Under the pieces are notes generated by a model that was not told the DNA's origin, did not search any database, and was given only the letters and a program-made list of their open reading frames with translations. Shown piece after piece: positions 63,277-64,000 of a stretch of DNA of 64,000 bases; position 1 is the stretch's first letter, and every line of letters begins with the position of its first letter. Source of the DNA: Actinomycetota bacterium (GTDB taxonomy: Bacteria; Actinomycetota; Acidimicrobiia; Acidimicrobiales; RAAP-2); contig JARCRU010000111.1 of assembly GCA_029850535.1 (NCBI GenBank), forward strand, positions 1 to 64,000. The letters are read 5' to 3'. Both the position numbers and the translations under genes were made by a program.

Positions 63277-63513
63277 ATGTCGGTTCAGGCGTATATCTTG
63301 ATTCAGTCCGAAATTGGCTCGAGCGAAGCGGTCGTCCTGGCGACGCGAGCGGTACCGGGCGTGGTCGAAGCCTTCGAGGTCACCGGTCCCTACGACGTCA
63401 TCGTGCGCTGCGGCGCCGACAGCGTGGACGACCTCGGCAAGTTCATCGTGGGAGCCATCCAGAAGGTGCCGGGCATCACGCGAACGCTGACCTGCCCCGT
63501 CGTCAACATCTAG
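63277..63513 (+). CDS. Stand-alone Lrp/AsnC ligand-binding (RAM) domain
   Basis: A 78-residue protein made only of the AsnC-type regulatory fold (VQAYILIQSEIGSSEAVVLATRAVPGVVEAFEVTGPYDVIV). There is no helix-turn-helix. Such proteins bind amino acids and can modulate Lrp-family regulators. ATG 63277 with AAAGG; GTG 63250 is possible. Confidence 0.9.
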   Translation: MSVQAYILIQSEIGSSEAVVLATRAVPGVVEAFEVTGPYDVIVRCGADSVDDLGKFIVGAIQKVPGITRTLTCPVVNI

Positions 63514-63523
63514 CTCCCGCGCG

Positions 63524-64000
63524 TCAGTCCCACCAGAGGTCGTTGGCCACGACGCCGCGTCCGATGAGTCCGAGTTGGACCTGGGACGTGCCCTCGACGA
63601 TCGTGAGTTGGCGTGCGTCGCGGTAGTACATCTCGGTGGGGTGTTCTTCCATGTACCCCGCCGCACCGAGCAACTGCACCGCCAGGCCCGACGTCTTCAC
63701 CGCGACTTCGCTGGCGTAGTACTTCGCCATGGAGAGTTGTGGCACGTACTCCTTGGTGAACTTGCCCTGGTCGGCCAGCCAGGCGGCCCGATACGTGAGG
63801 AGGCGCGCGGCCTCGATCTCGGTGGCGCACTTGGCGATCTCCCACTGGATGCCCTGGAAGTCGGCGATGGTCTGAGCGAAGGCCGGACGGTTTTTCACGT
63901 ACTGCGTGGCGTACATCAGGGCCCCTTCGGCCAGACCGATGCCGCGCGCCGCCACGATGGGACGCATGGCGTTGAGCGACTGCATGATGAGGCGGAATCC
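63524..64000 (-). CDS. Acyl-CoA dehydrogenase, C-terminal part (runs off the window)
   Basis: The last 158 codons of an acyl-CoA dehydrogenase. RPIVAARGIGLAEGALMYATQYVKNRPAFAQTIADFQGIQWEIA and the ending QLLGAAGYMEEHPTEMYYRDARQLTIVEGTSQVQ match the C-terminal helical domain that holds FAD and the catalytic Glu region. The open frame continues past base 64000, so the ATG inside the fragment is not the real start. Substrate chain length is unknown. Confidence 0.94.
   Translation of the reverse strand, partial: GFRLIMQSLNAMRPIVAARGIGLAEGALMYATQYVKNRPAFAQTIADFQGIQWEIAKCATEIEAARLLTYRAAWLADQGKFTKEYVPQLSMAKYYASEVAVKTSGLAVQLLGAAGYMEEHPTEMYYRDARQLTIVEGTSQVQLGLIGRGVVANDLWWD

Noticed and set aside
1-64000. 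CRISPR arrays, insertion sequences, rRNA genes or phage modules
   Set aside because: No regularly spaced repeats of that kind, no transposase or integrase frames and no rRNA sequence were seen on either strand.

Overview
The window looks like chromosomal DNA from a high-GC Gram-positive bacterium (Actinomycetota), most likely a member or relative of class Acidimicrobiia. The reasons are an FtsA-less division cluster with SepF, YggT and DivIVA, the Mec/CysO/CysM sulfur-carrier route to cysteine, a mycothiol-type arsenate reductase, DUF3039 and DUF3040 proteins, a fused acetyl-CoA carboxylase carboxyltransferase and frequent GTG starts. The lineage is inferred from gene content only; there is no rRNA here.

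Layout. 1-14.9 kb (minus strand): a compact division and cell-wall (dcw) cluster, mraZ-rsmH-ftsL-ftsI-murE-mraY-ftsW-murG-murCB-ftsQ-ftsZ-yggS-sepF-yggT-divIVA. Most junctions overlap by 1-4 bases, murC and murB are one gene, and murD and murF are absent. mraZ is preceded by six TGG repeats in exact 10-bp register. 15-17.7 kb: a chained minus-strand run of a lipoate-ligase-like protein, an HNH nuclease, a small unknown, a ROK kinase and a DUF3040 protein. 17.8-29.2 kb: two DHA2 exporters (one divergent from a TetR gene across a clean palindrome), NhaA, a Fur-family regulator, an ABC exporter, a fused AccD-AccA protein behind three GGGTTACCC-like sites, a class III CoA-transferase and an esterase. 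29.3-32.1 kb: a polar amino-acid ABC importer and tRNA-Gly. 32.2-41.6 kb: dut, orn, an acyl-CoA synthetase, a 1-Cys peroxiredoxin, a HAD phosphatase, a PAS-GGDEF-EAL protein, a Wzt/Wzm polysaccharide exporter and clpP. 41.7-48.6 kb: tRNA-Leu, a DEAD-box helicase fused to a cold-shock domain, an FKBP, a LON-domain protein, rdgB, rph, cysM-cysO-mec and smpB.

48.6-51.2 kb: ssrA (tmRNA), followed by about 2.2 kb of accessory DNA. This carries a RES/Xre-type toxin-antitoxin pair, whose toxin has one in-frame TGA, and a second probable toxin-antitoxin pair. It ends near an 11-bp repeat of the tmRNA 3' end, so it looks like a small ssrA-targeted island that has lost its integrase. 51.3-64 kb: a prepilin-like protein, a CDF transporter, an unknown protein, pirin, an acetyltransferase, an arsenic operon (arsR divergent from acr3-arsC over two operators), a polytopic membrane protein, YaaA, a TrmA-type RNA methyltransferase, a glutamine amidotransferase, small conserved proteins, a stand-alone Lrp/AsnC sensor domain and the end of an acyl-CoA dehydrogenase.

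Most of the window is core metabolism and division. The most unusual items are the MurC-MurB fusion in a cluster without murD/murF, the helicase-cold-shock fusion, the CysO tail that needs trimming beside its own protease, the six-repeat MraZ array, and the ssrA-linked toxin-antitoxin island with a stop-interrupted toxin. No CRISPR array, insertion sequence, phage or biosynthetic cluster was seen.
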